Shown: positions 34,421 through 43,911, counted from the first letter of the stretch. The stretch is 64,000 bases of DNA from Prosthecochloris sp. (GCA_004028745.1 RAZP01000029.1:1-64000); one strand, 5' to 3'. Made by a program: numbers and translations. Notes: generated by a model from the letters alone, not told the origin.

Positions 34421-34818
34421 GAGCGGGAGGTAATCGGGAACAATAACCAATGCGATGAGTTTTATGGTTCTTAGTTCTCCATGGTTTTCAGGGAGATATA
34501 AACTTTTTATTACAAACATGTGGTTACTATAGTGTTGCATTGAGCAACGTTTTCAAGGAATACAGCTGCTTTAGAGGTTTCTTTCCAGACATAACTGCTA
34601 ATATGCCAATGACATTCCTCTTTTCGTACAGTAGGGTATGGGGCTTATACTAATCATGTAACGGAAAGGGATGATCCGTGTAGTTTTTACGCTTCCAGAA
34701 GAATACAACAGGCATTGTTGCCGATTGGGCATGATTGATGATTCATGCCGTATTCTGGGGAAGGCTTTAGAGTCGGAATAGATTGGGGTGGCGAAAGATA
34801 AATCAGGCTGAGGTAGAG
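34421..34818. other. Intergenic region before the metal-efflux operon
   Basis: Nothing coding is supported. A small GTTGC-ATTGA-GCAAC hairpin lies near 34534-34548. The promoter of the efflux operon should lie in the last 150 bp, but no metal-regulator operator could be recognised. Confidence 0.45.
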
Positions 34819-36201
34819 GTGAAAAAGGTATTGATGACAGGGGGAGTTCGGCAGATTGGCTTGATGGCGGTGTTGATTCTTTTGTGTGCTTTGTGTTGGC
34901 AGCCTGTTATGGCTGAGCCGGAAACACAAGAGGAAATGTCTTTTAACCCTTCTCAGCCACATAGGGACTACAGCAAAAAGGATCTAGGAGGTCTCGTTGA
35001 AGAGCTGCTCCAATATAATCCTGAGCTGCAAAGCCTTGTTGCAAGAATTAATGCTGCACGTGCCTTTATTCCTCAAGCCTCGGCTCCCGATGACCCCCGG
35101 TTGAGCCTTGAAGCAAGCAACATTCCTGTTGGCAGCCCTTCGTTCAGTCGTACTCCTATGACGGGAATACAGATCTATTTAAGGCAGAAAGTGCCTTTTC
35201 CGGGAAAGCTGGGCCTGAAGAAAAAAATTGCCGAGTCCAGGGAGGCGCAAGCTGTAGAGGAGCATCTGGAAAGGCTCAATCAACTCGTAGCTGAATTTAA
35301 AGGGGCTGTTTATGATTACAGCTATACCACGAATGCGGCAGGTATAAGCCGGAAAACGATAGGTCGTTTAAAAGCCCTGACCAAAACCCTGGAAGCGAAG
35401 TATGCAGTAGGCGAGGTACCCCAGCAGGATGTCCTCAAGACGAAGGTTGCAGTGTCTAAAGTTCATGAACGCCTGATTCAGCAGGATAAAATGGCGGACA
35501 TACTTGGGTCGCGCATCTCTACGCTGTTGAATCGTCCCGAAAAAACCCCTCCGAAAGTAATCGTTTCAAAAAAAATACTTACGGAAGTTCCTTATGGGCT
35601 GGAGGAGCTTCTCAAAGCTGCGCAAAGCTCAAGGCACTGGCTTAACCGAGCTGATAAAAAAGTTGATGAAGCTGAGTACCGGCACAAGTTGGCGAAAAAA
35701 GAGCTGTTGCCGGACTTTGATTTTTCGGCAGGCTACCGTATTCGCAGCAATGCCATAGAAGGACCTGTTTTAGGGGAAGATTTTTTCTCGGCAGGGGTAA
35801 GCATAAACATTCCCGTTTGGACTGCCCGCAAGCAAGGCAAAAAGGTCGAGCAGACCCGTTATCTGATTACAGCCGCAAAAAAGGACAAAGAAACGTTAGA
35901 GCAGGAAATCAACTATCAGGTAGAAAAACTTTTTTTCGAGGTTACGCAACTTGAAGAACAATATGAGCTTTATCGTTCGCGCATTATTCCTGAATCTGAA
36001 TCGGCTTTGGTGTCTTCGAGGAGAAGCTATGAGGCTAATGAAGTTGATTATCTGAATGTTATAACCAATGAGCTGGATCTGTTTCAGGCTCAACTTCTTA
36101 TGCATCACTATTATTTCGAGCACGAAAAAAAGATAACCGAGCTTGAAATGGCAATTGGAAAACCTTTTGCTCCACTTCCTTTTACGGGAGGCGCTTTATG
36201 A
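34819..36201 (+). CDS. TolC-family outer-membrane efflux protein (CusC/CzcC-like)
   Basis: The start at GTG 34819, with GAGGTAGA upstream, gives 460 residues beginning MKKVLMTGGVRQIGL with a signal peptide cleaved after PVMA. The mature part is dominated by long alpha-helical hairpins typical of TolC (LVEELLQYNPELQSLVARIN, then RLKALTKTLEAKYAVGEVPQQ). In tripartite pumps this trimer forms the outer-membrane channel. The next gene starts at its stop codon, and the permease follows, so its substrate is probably the same metal ion. Confidence 0.92.
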   Translation: MKKVLMTGGVRQIGLMAVLILLCALCWQPVMAEPETQEEMSFNPSQPHRDYSKKDLGGLVEELLQYNPELQSLVARINAARAFIPQASAPDDPRLSLEASNIPVGSPSFSRTPMTGIQIYLRQKVPFPGKLGLKKKIAESREAQAVEEHLERLNQLVAEFKGAVYDYSYTTNAAGISRKTIGRLKALTKTLEAKYAVGEVPQQDVLKTKVAVSKVHERLIQQDKMADILGSRISTLLNRPEKTPPKVIVSKKILTEVPYGLEELLKAAQSSRHWLNRADKKVDEAEYRHKLAKKELLPDFDFSAGYRIRSNAIEGPVLGEDFFSAGVSINIPVWTARKQGKKVEQTRYLITAAKKDKETLEQEINYQVEKLFFEVTQLEEQYELYRSRIIPESESALVSSRRSYEANEVDYLNVITNELDLFQAQLLMHHYYFEHEKKITELEMAIGKPFAPLPFTGGAL

Positions 36202-37262
36202 GATACCACAAACCGGTTCACTTTTTCTTCATGCTGCTGGGCGTTGTCTGTTTGTCTATCGGGATCATAGCTTGTGAACAAAAAATTTCCCCGGAAGATG
36301 TTTCGCACTACACCTGTCCGATGCACCCGCAGATCAGGATGGACGATCCTGGATCATGTCCTATCTGCGGAATGGATCTTGTCCCTGTTGCCAAAGAAAT
36401 AACAGGGGAAGACGATCATTCTTCCCATGAGCATGCTGATGCCCATGACCAAACAACAACGCATGATCATGCCGCTCACGAAAGCAGGGATAAGGAAGGC
36501 ATTCGTATTGACCCTGTTCGAACCCAGATTATCGGGGTCAGGACAGATAGTGTTGCCGTTCGTTCTCTTACCCGGTCTCTCTTGGTTTACGGAAAGGTGG
36601 CCCATGATCCGGAACTCTGGGTGGCACAGAATGAATATATCGAAGCCTTGAAACTTGGCGACCGTTCTCTCATTCGGTCGGCTGAGCTGAAGCTTCGGTT
36701 TCTGGGCCTTTCTCAGGAATGGATCGACCTGATCAGAAAAGAGCGCAAATCGGATTTGGGTCTTCATTTGCCTGCCGGTAATGCCCAGGGTTATTTCGAG
36801 GCTTTTATCCATCAGGGAGATGTGGGGATTGTCAAGGTCGGTCAACGAGTAGACGTTCTCGATGAAAAGGGGCGTGTTTTGCAGGAAGGGATCATTGCAG
36901 CAATGGGGGTGATTGTCGATCCAAAGACCAGACTCGTACGGGCATTGGTGAAATCGGACCAAAGCATCGATTTCAAGTCCAACACTTTTGTGCAGTTTCG
37001 GATTCGGATTCCATTAGGAAATCGCCTGAGCGTTCCACGCGAAGCTATTCTTTTCAACGGGGATCATAATATGGTTTATGCCGTTGCCGGTACCGGTCGC
37101 TTTGTTGCCAGAAAGGTCGAGCTTGGTGATGAGGCCGAAGGTTACTTCGAGATTCTGGAAGGCGTTAAAGAGGGCGAAACCGTTGTGACCAATGGACACT
37201 TTTTAATCGACTCGGAAACCCAGATTAAAACGGGCGGAACAAGTGCAGGCCATCAACATTAA
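36198..37262 (+). CDS. RND efflux periplasmic adaptor with N-terminal heavy-metal-binding domain (CusB-like)
   Basis: The 354-residue protein has a lipoprotein-type signal (cleavage before Cys in GIIACEQ). A heavy-metal-binding module reads YTCPMHPQIRMDDPGSCPIC and continues GMDLVPV. A His-rich linker follows (about residues 73-96, HSSHEHADAHDQTTTHDHAA), then the membrane-fusion domains, including GNRLSVPREAILFNGDHNMV. Cys, Met and His ligands suit copper or silver. The ATG overlaps the previous stop codon (ATGA) and cusA starts 11 bp after. CusB-type adaptors hand periplasmic Cu(I)/Ag(I) to the pump. Length is normal. Confidence 0.93.
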   Translation: MRYHKPVHFFFMLLGVVCLSIGIIACEQKISPEDVSHYTCPMHPQIRMDDPGSCPICGMDLVPVAKEITGEDDHSSHEHADAHDQTTTHDHAAHESRDKEGIRIDPVRTQIIGVRTDSVAVRSLTRSLLVYGKVAHDPELWVAQNEYIEALKLGDRSLIRSAELKLRFLGLSQEWIDLIRKERKSDLGLHLPAGNAQGYFEAFIHQGDVGIVKVGQRVDVLDEKGRVLQEGIIAAMGVIVDPKTRLVRALVKSDQSIDFKSNTFVQFRIRIPLGNRLSVPREAILFNGDHNMVYAVAGTGRFVARKVELGDEAEGYFEILEGVKEGETVVTNGHFLIDSETQIKTGGTSAGHQH

Positions 37263-37273
37263 AGTAAACGGGC

Positions 37274-40200
37274 ATGATTGAAAAAGTCATAGCCTTTTGC
37301 AGCAGGCAACCCGTTTTTGTTGTCCTTGCGACGGTATTCGGGATTGGGTGGGGTATTTATTCGTTGAACCGCATTCCTCTCGATGCTATTCCTGATCTTT
37401 CCGATCCTCAGGTTATTGTGTTCACCGAATGGCAAGGGCGTGCCCCTGACCTTATCGAGGATCAAATTACCTATCCGATAGTGTCCAGCATGGTGGCTGC
37501 CCCCAAAGTTACCGATGTACGGGGTTATTCCATGTTCGGGCTAAGCTTTGTCTATGTTCTTTTCGAGGAAGGCACTGACTTGTATTGGGCACGATCCCGA
37601 ACAATCGAATATCTCGCAAAGATACGGGAACAGCTCCCACAAGGGGCTAACCCTGTTCTGGGACCCGATGCATCCGGCGTGGGCTGGGTTCTTCAATACT
37701 CGATTGTTGATGAGAGCGGCCGGAACTCCATTGAGGATCTGCGTTCTTTTCAGGACTGGAAGCTCCGCTATCTCCTGGAAGCAGTCCCTGGGGTTGCCGA
37801 GGTGGCAAGCGTGGGCGGCTATGTCAAGCAATATCAGATCCAGATCAACCCCAACGCATTGCTTTATTACGGCCTGTCCATTCAGGACGTCATGCAGAAA
37901 GTCAAAGAGTCCAATCGTGATGTCGGCGGGAAGATTTTAGAGCAATCAGAGCGGGAATATTTTATCCGGGGTCTCGGGTATCTCAAGAGTCTGGAGGATA
38001 TTGAAAATATAGCCGTCGATGTGAGTTCGGACGGTGCTCCCATTCTTATCAAGCATATTGCAAACGTCAAACTTGTCCCGGAGCTAAGGCGCGGTGCTTC
38101 GGATCTCAATGGTAAGGGCGAGGCAGCCTCGGCTATTGTGGTTACCCGCTACGGTTCGGATGCCTATCGGATCATCGAAAAGGTCAAAGAGGTGCTGCAG
38201 CGTGTGGAGCCCTCACTGCCCGAAGGAAGCCGGATCGAGATCACCTATGACCGTTCCAGGCTTATCGGGCGCTCAATCGACACCTTAAGCAAAAAGCTGA
38301 TCGAGGAAATGCTTGTCGTCGGTGCGATAGTGCTTGTTTTCCTCTTTCATTTTCGTTCCGCTCTGGTGCCGTTTGTTACGCTTCCGGTTGCTATCGTTCT
38401 CTCATTTATACCCATGTATTATTCAGGGGCTTCCTCCAATATCATGTCCCTGGGCGGGATTGCCATTGCAATCGGTGCCATGGTGGATGCAGCAATTATT
38501 CTCGTGGAGAATTGCCATAAGGGTCTTGAAAAATGGGAAGCTGAAGGAAAAAAGAGAGAGATTTCCGAAGTTTTGCTTCACTCCTCCCAGGAAGTTGCCC
38601 GTCCGATCTTCTTTTCGCTCCTGGTTATCGCCGTGTCGTTTATGCCTGTTTTCACTCTTGAGGGGCAAGAGGGCCGATTGTTCAAGCCATTGGCTTTTTC
38701 CAAAAACTTCTCCATGTTTTTTGCAGCTGTTCTGGCTATCACACTGGTGCCGGTTCTCATTCAGTGGCTTCTGCGTATCCCGAAGAAAGTTGAGCTCAGG
38801 AACCGCTGGCTGTCAAAGGTCATAAATTTCTTTTGGGCCGGGACCATTCATTCGGAAGAAACCCATCCGGTTTCCCGATTTCTTCATCGGGTATATACAC
38901 CTGTTTTAACATTTGTCCTGAAACATCGAAACGGGGCTATTCTGGTCTCCCTGGCTCTGATTTTAAGTATTGTTCCGGTCTACTCTAAACTTGGTCAGGA
39001 GTTCATGCCTCCGCTCAATGAGGGGGATCTTCTGTATATGCCCACCACGCTTCCGGGGATTTCCATCGAAAAGGCCAAGGAATGGCTCCAGCAGCAGAAC
39101 AAATTGATCAGGGAGTTCGATGAGGTCGAGTCTGTTTTCGGAAAGATCGGCCGTGCCGGAACAGCTACAGACCCCGCACCTCTTTCGATGGTGGAGACCG
39201 TCATTCAACTTTACCCTCAGGACGAATGGCCTGAAAGTTATCATGAACGCTGGTACTCTTCATGGATGCCCGAATTTCTCAAGCCCGCTTTTCGTATTGT
39301 TTGGCCGGAGATGAAACGACGTGAATGGAAAGAATTTATCAATGCCTTGAATAAAACGGTGAATCTGCCCGGCACTACCAATGCCTGGACATTTCCCATT
39401 AAAACCCGCATTGATATGCTTACAACAGGGATAAGAACGCCCATCGGGGTCAAGGTCTATGGCGATGACCTCGAGGAAATCGAGAAAATTGCTGTAAAGG
39501 TAGAACAAAAAGTTCAAAAACTTGAAGGGACGCGATCTGTCATTGCCGAGCGCTCCCAGGGTGGATATTATATCGACATCAAGCTGAAAAGGGAAAATCT
39601 TGCTGCTTACGGGCTGAGTGTGGAGCAAGCAAACAAGTTGATAGAGGGGGTTATCGGGGGTCAGAATGTCACAACGATTATTGCCGGCCGTGAGCGATAT
39701 CCCGTCAACATCCGCTACCAGTCCTCATTCAGGTCGACTACCGAAAAAATAAAACGGGCACTGGTTTCCGTGTCCGGAGAAAAACATGTTCCTTTGTCGG
39801 AAATTGCCGATGTGACAACCAGTCGCGGTCCGGCGGTAATAAAGGATGAAAACGGCCTGCTTACTTCCTGGGTTTATGTGGACCTTGAAACGGGCCAGGA
39901 TATCGCAAGCTATGTAGAGCGGCTCAAAAAGGTACTTCAGGAACCGGGACTGTTTCCCATAGGGTACACGTATACGATCAGCGGCCAGTTTGAGTTTATG
40001 GAGCGGGCGAAGAAGCGTTTGATGATGGTTATTCCTTTAACGCTTTTTATCATCGTGCTGCTCTTGTATATGAACACCCGTTCCTGGATTCGTACGGGAA
40101 TTGTACTATTGGCGGTTCCATTTTCTCTCGTGGGGGCGTTCTGGATTCTTTATGTTCTGGACTACAACCTCAGTATTGCCGTGTGGGTCGGTATTATTGC

Positions 40201-40546
40201 GCTTGCCGGTGTCGATGCGGAGACGGGAGTCATCATGCTGCTCTACCTTGATCTTGCCTACAAAAGGTTTGAAGAGAAAAACCAGATGAACACAAAGGCG
40301 GATTTAACGCGGGCGATCATGGAGGGCGCGGTCAAGCGGGTCCGCCCGAAGATGATGACAGTTGCAGCACTGTTCCTGGGGCTTCTTCCCATAATGTGGT
40401 CCGGGGTTCATGAAACAGGCGCTGATGTCATGAAACGAATTGCCGCTCCAATGGTGGGTGGTATTTTTACCTCTTTTATAATGGAGCTGTTGATTTATCC
40501 CTGCATCTATATGATCTGGAAGGAACGTTCGTTGAAGCAGCGTTAA
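37274..40546 (+). CDS. cusA: Heavy-metal RND efflux permease (CusA/CzcA family)
   Basis: The 1090-residue inner-membrane proton antiporter has two large periplasmic loops and twelve helices. Signature segments include PLDAIPDLSDPQVIVFTEWQ at the N-terminus, GIAIAIGAMVDAAIILVENC in helix 4 with the proton-relay Asp, and LAGVDAETGVIMLLYLDLAY in helix 10. The DAETGV form is typical of the Cu/Ag branch. The protein is about 40-50 residues longer than usual CusA, mainly around the second periplasmic region (about 630-720). It completes a three-gene pump (34819-40546). The metal is inferred. Confidence 0.95.
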   Translation: MIEKVIAFCSRQPVFVVLATVFGIGWGIYSLNRIPLDAIPDLSDPQVIVFTEWQGRAPDLIEDQITYPIVSSMVAAPKVTDVRGYSMFGLSFVYVLFEEGTDLYWARSRTIEYLAKIREQLPQGANPVLGPDASGVGWVLQYSIVDESGRNSIEDLRSFQDWKLRYLLEAVPGVAEVASVGGYVKQYQIQINPNALLYYGLSIQDVMQKVKESNRDVGGKILEQSEREYFIRGLGYLKSLEDIENIAVDVSSDGAPILIKHIANVKLVPELRRGASDLNGKGEAASAIVVTRYGSDAYRIIEKVKEVLQRVEPSLPEGSRIEITYDRSRLIGRSIDTLSKKLIEEMLVVGAIVLVFLFHFRSALVPFVTLPVAIVLSFIPMYYSGASSNIMSLGGIAIAIGAMVDAAIILVENCHKGLEKWEAEGKKREISEVLLHSSQEVARPIFFSLLVIAVSFMPVFTLEGQEGRLFKPLAFSKNFSMFFAAVLAITLVPVLIQWLLRIPKKVELRNRWLSKVINFFWAGTIHSEETHPVSRFLHRVYTPVLTFVLKHRNGAILVSLALILSIVPVYSKLGQEFMPPLNEGDLLYMPTTLPGISIEKAKEWLQQQNKLIREFDEVESVFGKIGRAGTATDPAPLSMVETVIQLYPQDEWPESYHERWYSSWMPEFLKPAFRIVWPEMKRREWKEFINALNKTVNLPGTTNAWTFPIKTRIDMLTTGIRTPIGVKVYGDDLEEIEKIAVKVEQKVQKLEGTRSVIAERSQGGYYIDIKLKRENLAAYGLSVEQANKLIEGVIGGQNVTTIIAGRERYPVNIRYQSSFRSTTEKIKRALVSVSGEKHVPLSEIADVTTSRGPAVIKDENGLLTSWVYVDLETGQDIASYVERLKKVLQEPGLFPIGYTYTISGQFEFMERAKKRLMMVIPLTLFIIVLLLYMNTRSWIRTGIVLLAVPFSLVGAFWILYVLDYNLSIAVWVGIIALAGVDAETGVIMLLYLDLAYKRFEEKNQMNTKADLTRAIMEGAVKRVRPKMMTVAALFLGLLPIMWSGVHETGADVMKRIAAPMVGGIFTSFIMELLIYPCIYMIWKERSLKQR

Positions 40547-40708
40547 AAAAATTTAGGGGAACGTTGTTGCGCAGCTATACCAAACGGTTATCCCGATCGC
40601 CTCCTATGTTCCCGTATTTCCTTGATTTTTTTGCAATAATGTGGGATTTTGCTTGATCCATCCTGGATAAATAGGGATTTTGTAACAGTAAACCGAGAAG
40701 CAAACGTT

Positions 40709-41101
40709 ATGGATGAGCAGCAGATGCACTACAAAAACAAGCTTGCTTTTGAGACGGACTCCTGGGATCTCCAGGTAGCGTTGGAAGCGGGAGAAAACAT
40801 CGTGGTAGTTGATGCCCGTTCTCCGGAAGCATACCAAAGGGAGCACATTCCGGGGGCAATCAATATTCCTCACCGGAAGATGAGTGAAGAAACAACCAAA
40901 CATCTTGCTAAGGCTGCTTTGATCGTTACCTACTGCGATGGTATTGGGTGCAATGCCTCAACAAAAGGTGCCCTGAACATGGCAGCGCTTGGGTTCAGAG
41001 TAAAAGAGCTCATCGGCGGCCTGGATTGGTGGAAACGAGATGGCTACAAAACAGAAAACAGTGGGGGGAGCACAGAATCCGCAGCCTGTGGTTGTGATTG
41101 A
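40709..41101 (+). CDS. Rhodanese-like domain protein
   Basis: Starting at ATG 40709, the single-domain protein has 130 residues with VDARSPEAYQREHIPGAINI, a standard rhodanese N-terminal motif. The active-site loop is YCDGIGCNASTKGA; its Cys is in the usual place but the loop is not the common CRxGxR. Rhodaneses transfer sulfur or act as thiol sensors. It lies 160 bp after the pump permease, on the same strand, with the sequence ending CGCD. A link to metal stress is inferred from position only. Confidence 0.85.
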   Translation: MDEQQMHYKNKLAFETDSWDLQVALEAGENIVVVDARSPEAYQREHIPGAINIPHRKMSEETTKHLAKAALIVTYCDGIGCNASTKGALNMAALGFRVKELIGGLDWWKRDGYKTENSGGSTESAACGCD

Positions 41102-41148
41102 GGTGCCCTAAAAAGTCATTGCATAAACATTCCTTCAGAGGATAAAAA

Positions 41149-41574
41149 ATGAAAAAACTGTTTTGGTGCGTTTGTTTATCATTGTTGTTCGCAGGTCATG
41201 CTCATGCCAGGGAGCCGGGCGTTGTAAAAGTCGACGTGCTTGCTAAAACAAGTTCCAGCTGGAACGGGAAAGCGTTGCCGAATTATGGGGAAGGCACTCC
41301 TGAAATAACCATTCTCAGAATAGCCATTCCTGCGGGAGTACAGCTGCCCATGCATGAACATCCGGTAATCAATGCGGGTGTTTTAACAAAAGGGACGCTA
41401 ACCGTTACAACAAAAGAGGGGCAAGTGCTGCATCTTCAGGCTGGGGATTCAATTGTGGAAGTTGTTGACACATGGCATTACGGGAAAAATAATGGAAGTG
41501 AAACTGCGGAAATTATTGTTTTCTATGCCGGCATTCAGGGAGAGCCCATAACCATCAAGGCTGTCGGGAAATAA
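41149..41574 (+). CDS. Secreted cupin-domain protein
   Basis: This 141-residue protein has a signal peptide (MKKLFWCVCLSLLFAGHAHA) and a cupin core: PAGVQLPMHEHPVINAGVLT with His ligands, and the second motif LQAGDSIVEVVDTWHYGKN. Cupins are small beta barrels that usually bind a metal and a small ligand; many are oxygenases, isomerases or sensors. The role is unknown. It follows the rhodanese by 47 bp and may belong to the same operon. Confidence 0.85.
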   Translation: MKKLFWCVCLSLLFAGHAHAREPGVVKVDVLAKTSSSWNGKALPNYGEGTPEITILRIAIPAGVQLPMHEHPVINAGVLTKGTLTVTTKEGQVLHLQAGDSIVEVVDTWHYGKNNGSETAEIIVFYAGIQGEPITIKAVGK

Positions 41575-41762
41575 CAGCAGATCACAATTGAGTCTTCTTT
41601 CTTTTCCTGTTTGGTTAAGGGTAATGTGTTCTGCACGTGATAGGGTTGCTGGGGAGTGTTTTCAACTTTACAATGTCCATGCAGTCTGCTTTAAATAATA
41701 AACATGTTAAAGATCAAGCCAACGATTGTTCGTTTGCGTCATTCTCACAATGCAGTATTTTA

Positions 41763-41912
41763 AGGCACCTCTAAAAATCTATTATGCGATGCGATTGCTT
41801 CGTTGTCCCGACCTTGTCGGGATCGAAATCCTTATGTACTTTGTGTGCACTCCGGTTTCTGCGCTCCGTCCGCCTTGCACTCACATTGCTCATAACAATT
41901 TTTAGAGGAACC
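41763..41912 (+). repeat. Inverted-repeat element, copy E
   Basis: It starts AGGCACCTCTAAAAATCTAT and ends CAATTTTTAGAGGAACCC, so both ends carry the same change relative to the ATTAAT of other copies and still pair. The interior includes TCCCGACCTTGTCGGGA (41806-41822). The rest of the gap between the cupin gene and the MNT gene shows no coding frame. Confidence 0.88.
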
Positions 41913-41966
41913 CTTTAACCATGGATATTTTTTTTGTTCAAGAAGCACAGAGGGGTCGATTTTATT

Positions 41967-42269
41967 ATGTTTAAGCTAACAGATTATATTTCCAGGTCTG
42001 AATTGGATGCATTTTGTAGAAGACATCATATTATCAAAATGTCTCTTTTCGGTTCGGCCTTGCGTGACGACTTAAAACCTGACAGTGATATAGATCTTCT
42101 TGTGGAGTTTGATAAAAACCATATCCCAGGCTTGTTTGATCTGGCAGGGATGGAAATCGAGCTCAAGGAGATTATTGGCAGAAATATCGATTTACGCACG
42201 CCTGCAGAACTCAGCCGCTATTTCAGGGACGATGTTATGAAAAAAGCAAAAGTTGAATATGCAAACTGA
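41967..42269 (+). CDS. MNT-type nucleotidyltransferase (antitoxin of a HEPN/MNT pair)
   Basis: From ATG 41967 the protein has 100 residues. The minimal nucleotidyltransferase motif reads GSALRDDLKPDSDIDLLVEF: the GS start, and D-x-D for metal binding. In characterised pairs, MNT enzymes modify or neutralise the partner HEPN ribonuclease by adding AMP residues to its active-site region. The gene overlaps the HEPN start by eleven bases. An upstream in-frame start at 41934 adds only a poorly supported leader. Confidence 0.9.
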   Translation: MFKLTDYISRSELDAFCRRHHIIKMSLFGSALRDDLKPDSDIDLLVEFDKNHIPGLFDLAGMEIELKEIIGRNIDLRTPAELSRYFRDDVMKKAKVEYAN

Positions 42270-42597
42270 AGACAGGATTCGCATTCTGCATATTCTCGAT
42301 GAGGCGAACGAAGCATGCACATACACTGATGGTTTGTCATTTGATGAATTTTTGCGTGATGGTAAAACTGCTCGTGCTGTTATCCGCTCAATAGAAGTTA
42401 TCGGCGAAGCCGCCTCGAAAATATCTACAGAATTTCGACAGGAACATCCAAATATTCCTTGGCAAAAAATAATTGGAATGCGAAACCGCCTTATACACGT
42501 TTATTTTGATATTGACTTCAATATTGTTTGGCAGACAGTAAAGGAAAACCTTCCATCATTAATAGTCCAATTGCGTACGGTATTGAAAGAGTTGTAA
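42259..42597 (+). CDS. HEPN-domain protein (DUF86), predicted ribonuclease toxin
   Basis: This 112-residue helical protein carries the HEPN ribonuclease motif R75-x4-H80 in GMRNRLIHVYFDID, with the tyrosine after it that MNT partners can modify. ATG 42259 overlaps the MNT gene by eleven bases; a TTG six bases upstream is an alternative. Together with the MNT gene it forms a small toxin-antitoxin type module at the right end of the accessory island. Toxicity is known for the family, not shown here. Confidence 0.9.
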   Translation: MQTEDRIRILHILDEANEACTYTDGLSFDEFLRDGKTARAVIRSIEVIGEAASKISTEFRQEHPNIPWQKIIGMRNRLIHVYFDIDFNIVWQTVKENLPSLIVQLRTVLKEL

Positions 42598-42810
42598 ATC
42601 CAAAAACAAAGGTTGTTGAGTAGGGTTTCAGGCGATTTTCCCTGAAAGGTAAGAAACATCCGCTGAAATGCTGCTGGTGGCACAAAAGCGTTTGGCTTAA
42701 GATCTTTTGTCAGTGAGTAGCTGCTTTGTGCATTATGATGTGGTCTTTTCCCAATCAGAGGAAATAGAACGATGGTTGGGATTTTTGCTTTGTTCGGCGG
42801 AATGAAGTAG

Positions 42811-43896
42811 CTACGGCATCAGGTAGAGGTAGTCGTAGTGGATCAGTGGTTTCTCTCCTTTTTTACCCAGAAGCTCCTTTGTTTTTTCCGAACTGTATTG
42901 TGCCATACCGTAACCGATGGCTTTACCGTTTTCGGAGCATATCTTGATGATGTCCCCCTTGAAAAATGATCCTATGACTGATTCGATGCCTACAGGAAGG
43001 AGGCTGTTTGCCCGTTCCTGGGAACGGAGAGCAGTCTCGGCGCCCGCATTGATGGTCACCGCGCCTTTTTCAAGTCCTTCACTGTGAGCAATCCACCGTT
43101 TCCTGCCATAAACAGGTTTTTGCGGAGTAAATCGTGTCCCCACTTTTTTGCCGTTCAGGATATCAAGAAGAATTCCTGAAGTGCGGCCGTTGGCAATGTG
43201 GACGGTTATGCCGAAGCGTGCGAGTTTGTGGGCTATATGGCATTTTGTCAGCATGCCGCCTCTGCCGAATTCCGATTTTCCCGGTTTGATATACTGGTGG
43301 AAATGTTCGGTGGCAATGTCAATAGTGCTGATGACGTTGGGGGTGCTGTCCTTTCGGGACATGTCAAAAAGACCGTCAACATGAGAAAGAATAATGTAGG
43401 CGTCAACATGCATCATGGACGCGATCATTCCCGAAAGCTCGTCATTATCCGTGAACATGAGCTCTGTTACGGAAACGGCATCATTTTCGTTGATGACGGG
43501 AATAATTTCGTGATCCAGAAGCGATGCAAGGCAGGTTCTGATGTTCAGGTAGTGAAGACGGTCACGAAAATCACTTTTTGTGACCAGTATCTGAGCGGTT
43601 TTCAGGCCGTGCTGTTCAAAAAGATCAGCATAGGTATTGATAAGCCTTATCTGCCCGGTCGAAGAAAGCACCTGACGAGCGGCGACCGGGGAAAGGCCGG
43701 CAGGAAGCCCGATTATCGAACGACCTGCTCCTACTGCGCCGGAAGAGACCAAAAGTATTTCCACCCCTTGGTTGCGAAGTTCTGATACCTGTGAAACAAG
43801 TTCTTTGAGTATCTGCAAATCCAGCTTACCCTGACTGTTGGTGATAACGTTGGTGCCTACTTTGACGACAACTTTACGATAGAGCGGGTCTTGCAT
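42811..43896 (-). CDS. proB: Glutamate 5-kinase with PUA domain
   Basis: The 361-residue enzyme performs the first step of proline synthesis. The amino-acid kinase domain (1-255) has KVVVKVGTNVITN, VSSGAVGAGRSIIGLP and FGRGGMLTKCHIAHKLARF; a C-terminal PUA domain (about 280-355) follows. It is the last gene of a minus-strand group with the SMR carrier and the antiporter (gaps of 15 and 25 bp). Its pathway partner proA lies 15 kb to the left beyond an accessory island, whereas many bacteria keep the two genes together. Confidence 0.97.
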   Translation of the reverse strand: MQDPLYRKVVVKVGTNVITNSQGKLDLQILKELVSQVSELRNQGVEILLVSSGAVGAGRSIIGLPAGLSPVAARQVLSSTGQIRLINTYADLFEQHGLKTAQILVTKSDFRDRLHYLNIRTCLASLLDHEIIPVINENDAVSVTELMFTDNDELSGMIASMMHVDAYIILSHVDGLFDMSRKDSTPNVISTIDIATEHFHQYIKPGKSEFGRGGMLTKCHIAHKLARFGITVHIANGRTSGILLDILNGKKVGTRFTPQKPVYGRKRWIAHSEGLEKGAVTINAGAETALRSQERANSLLPVGIESVIGSFFKGDIIKICSENGKAIGYGMAQYSSEKTKELLGKKGEKPLIHYDYLYLMP

Positions 43897-43911
43897 AAGT
43901 TAAGGCGATGA

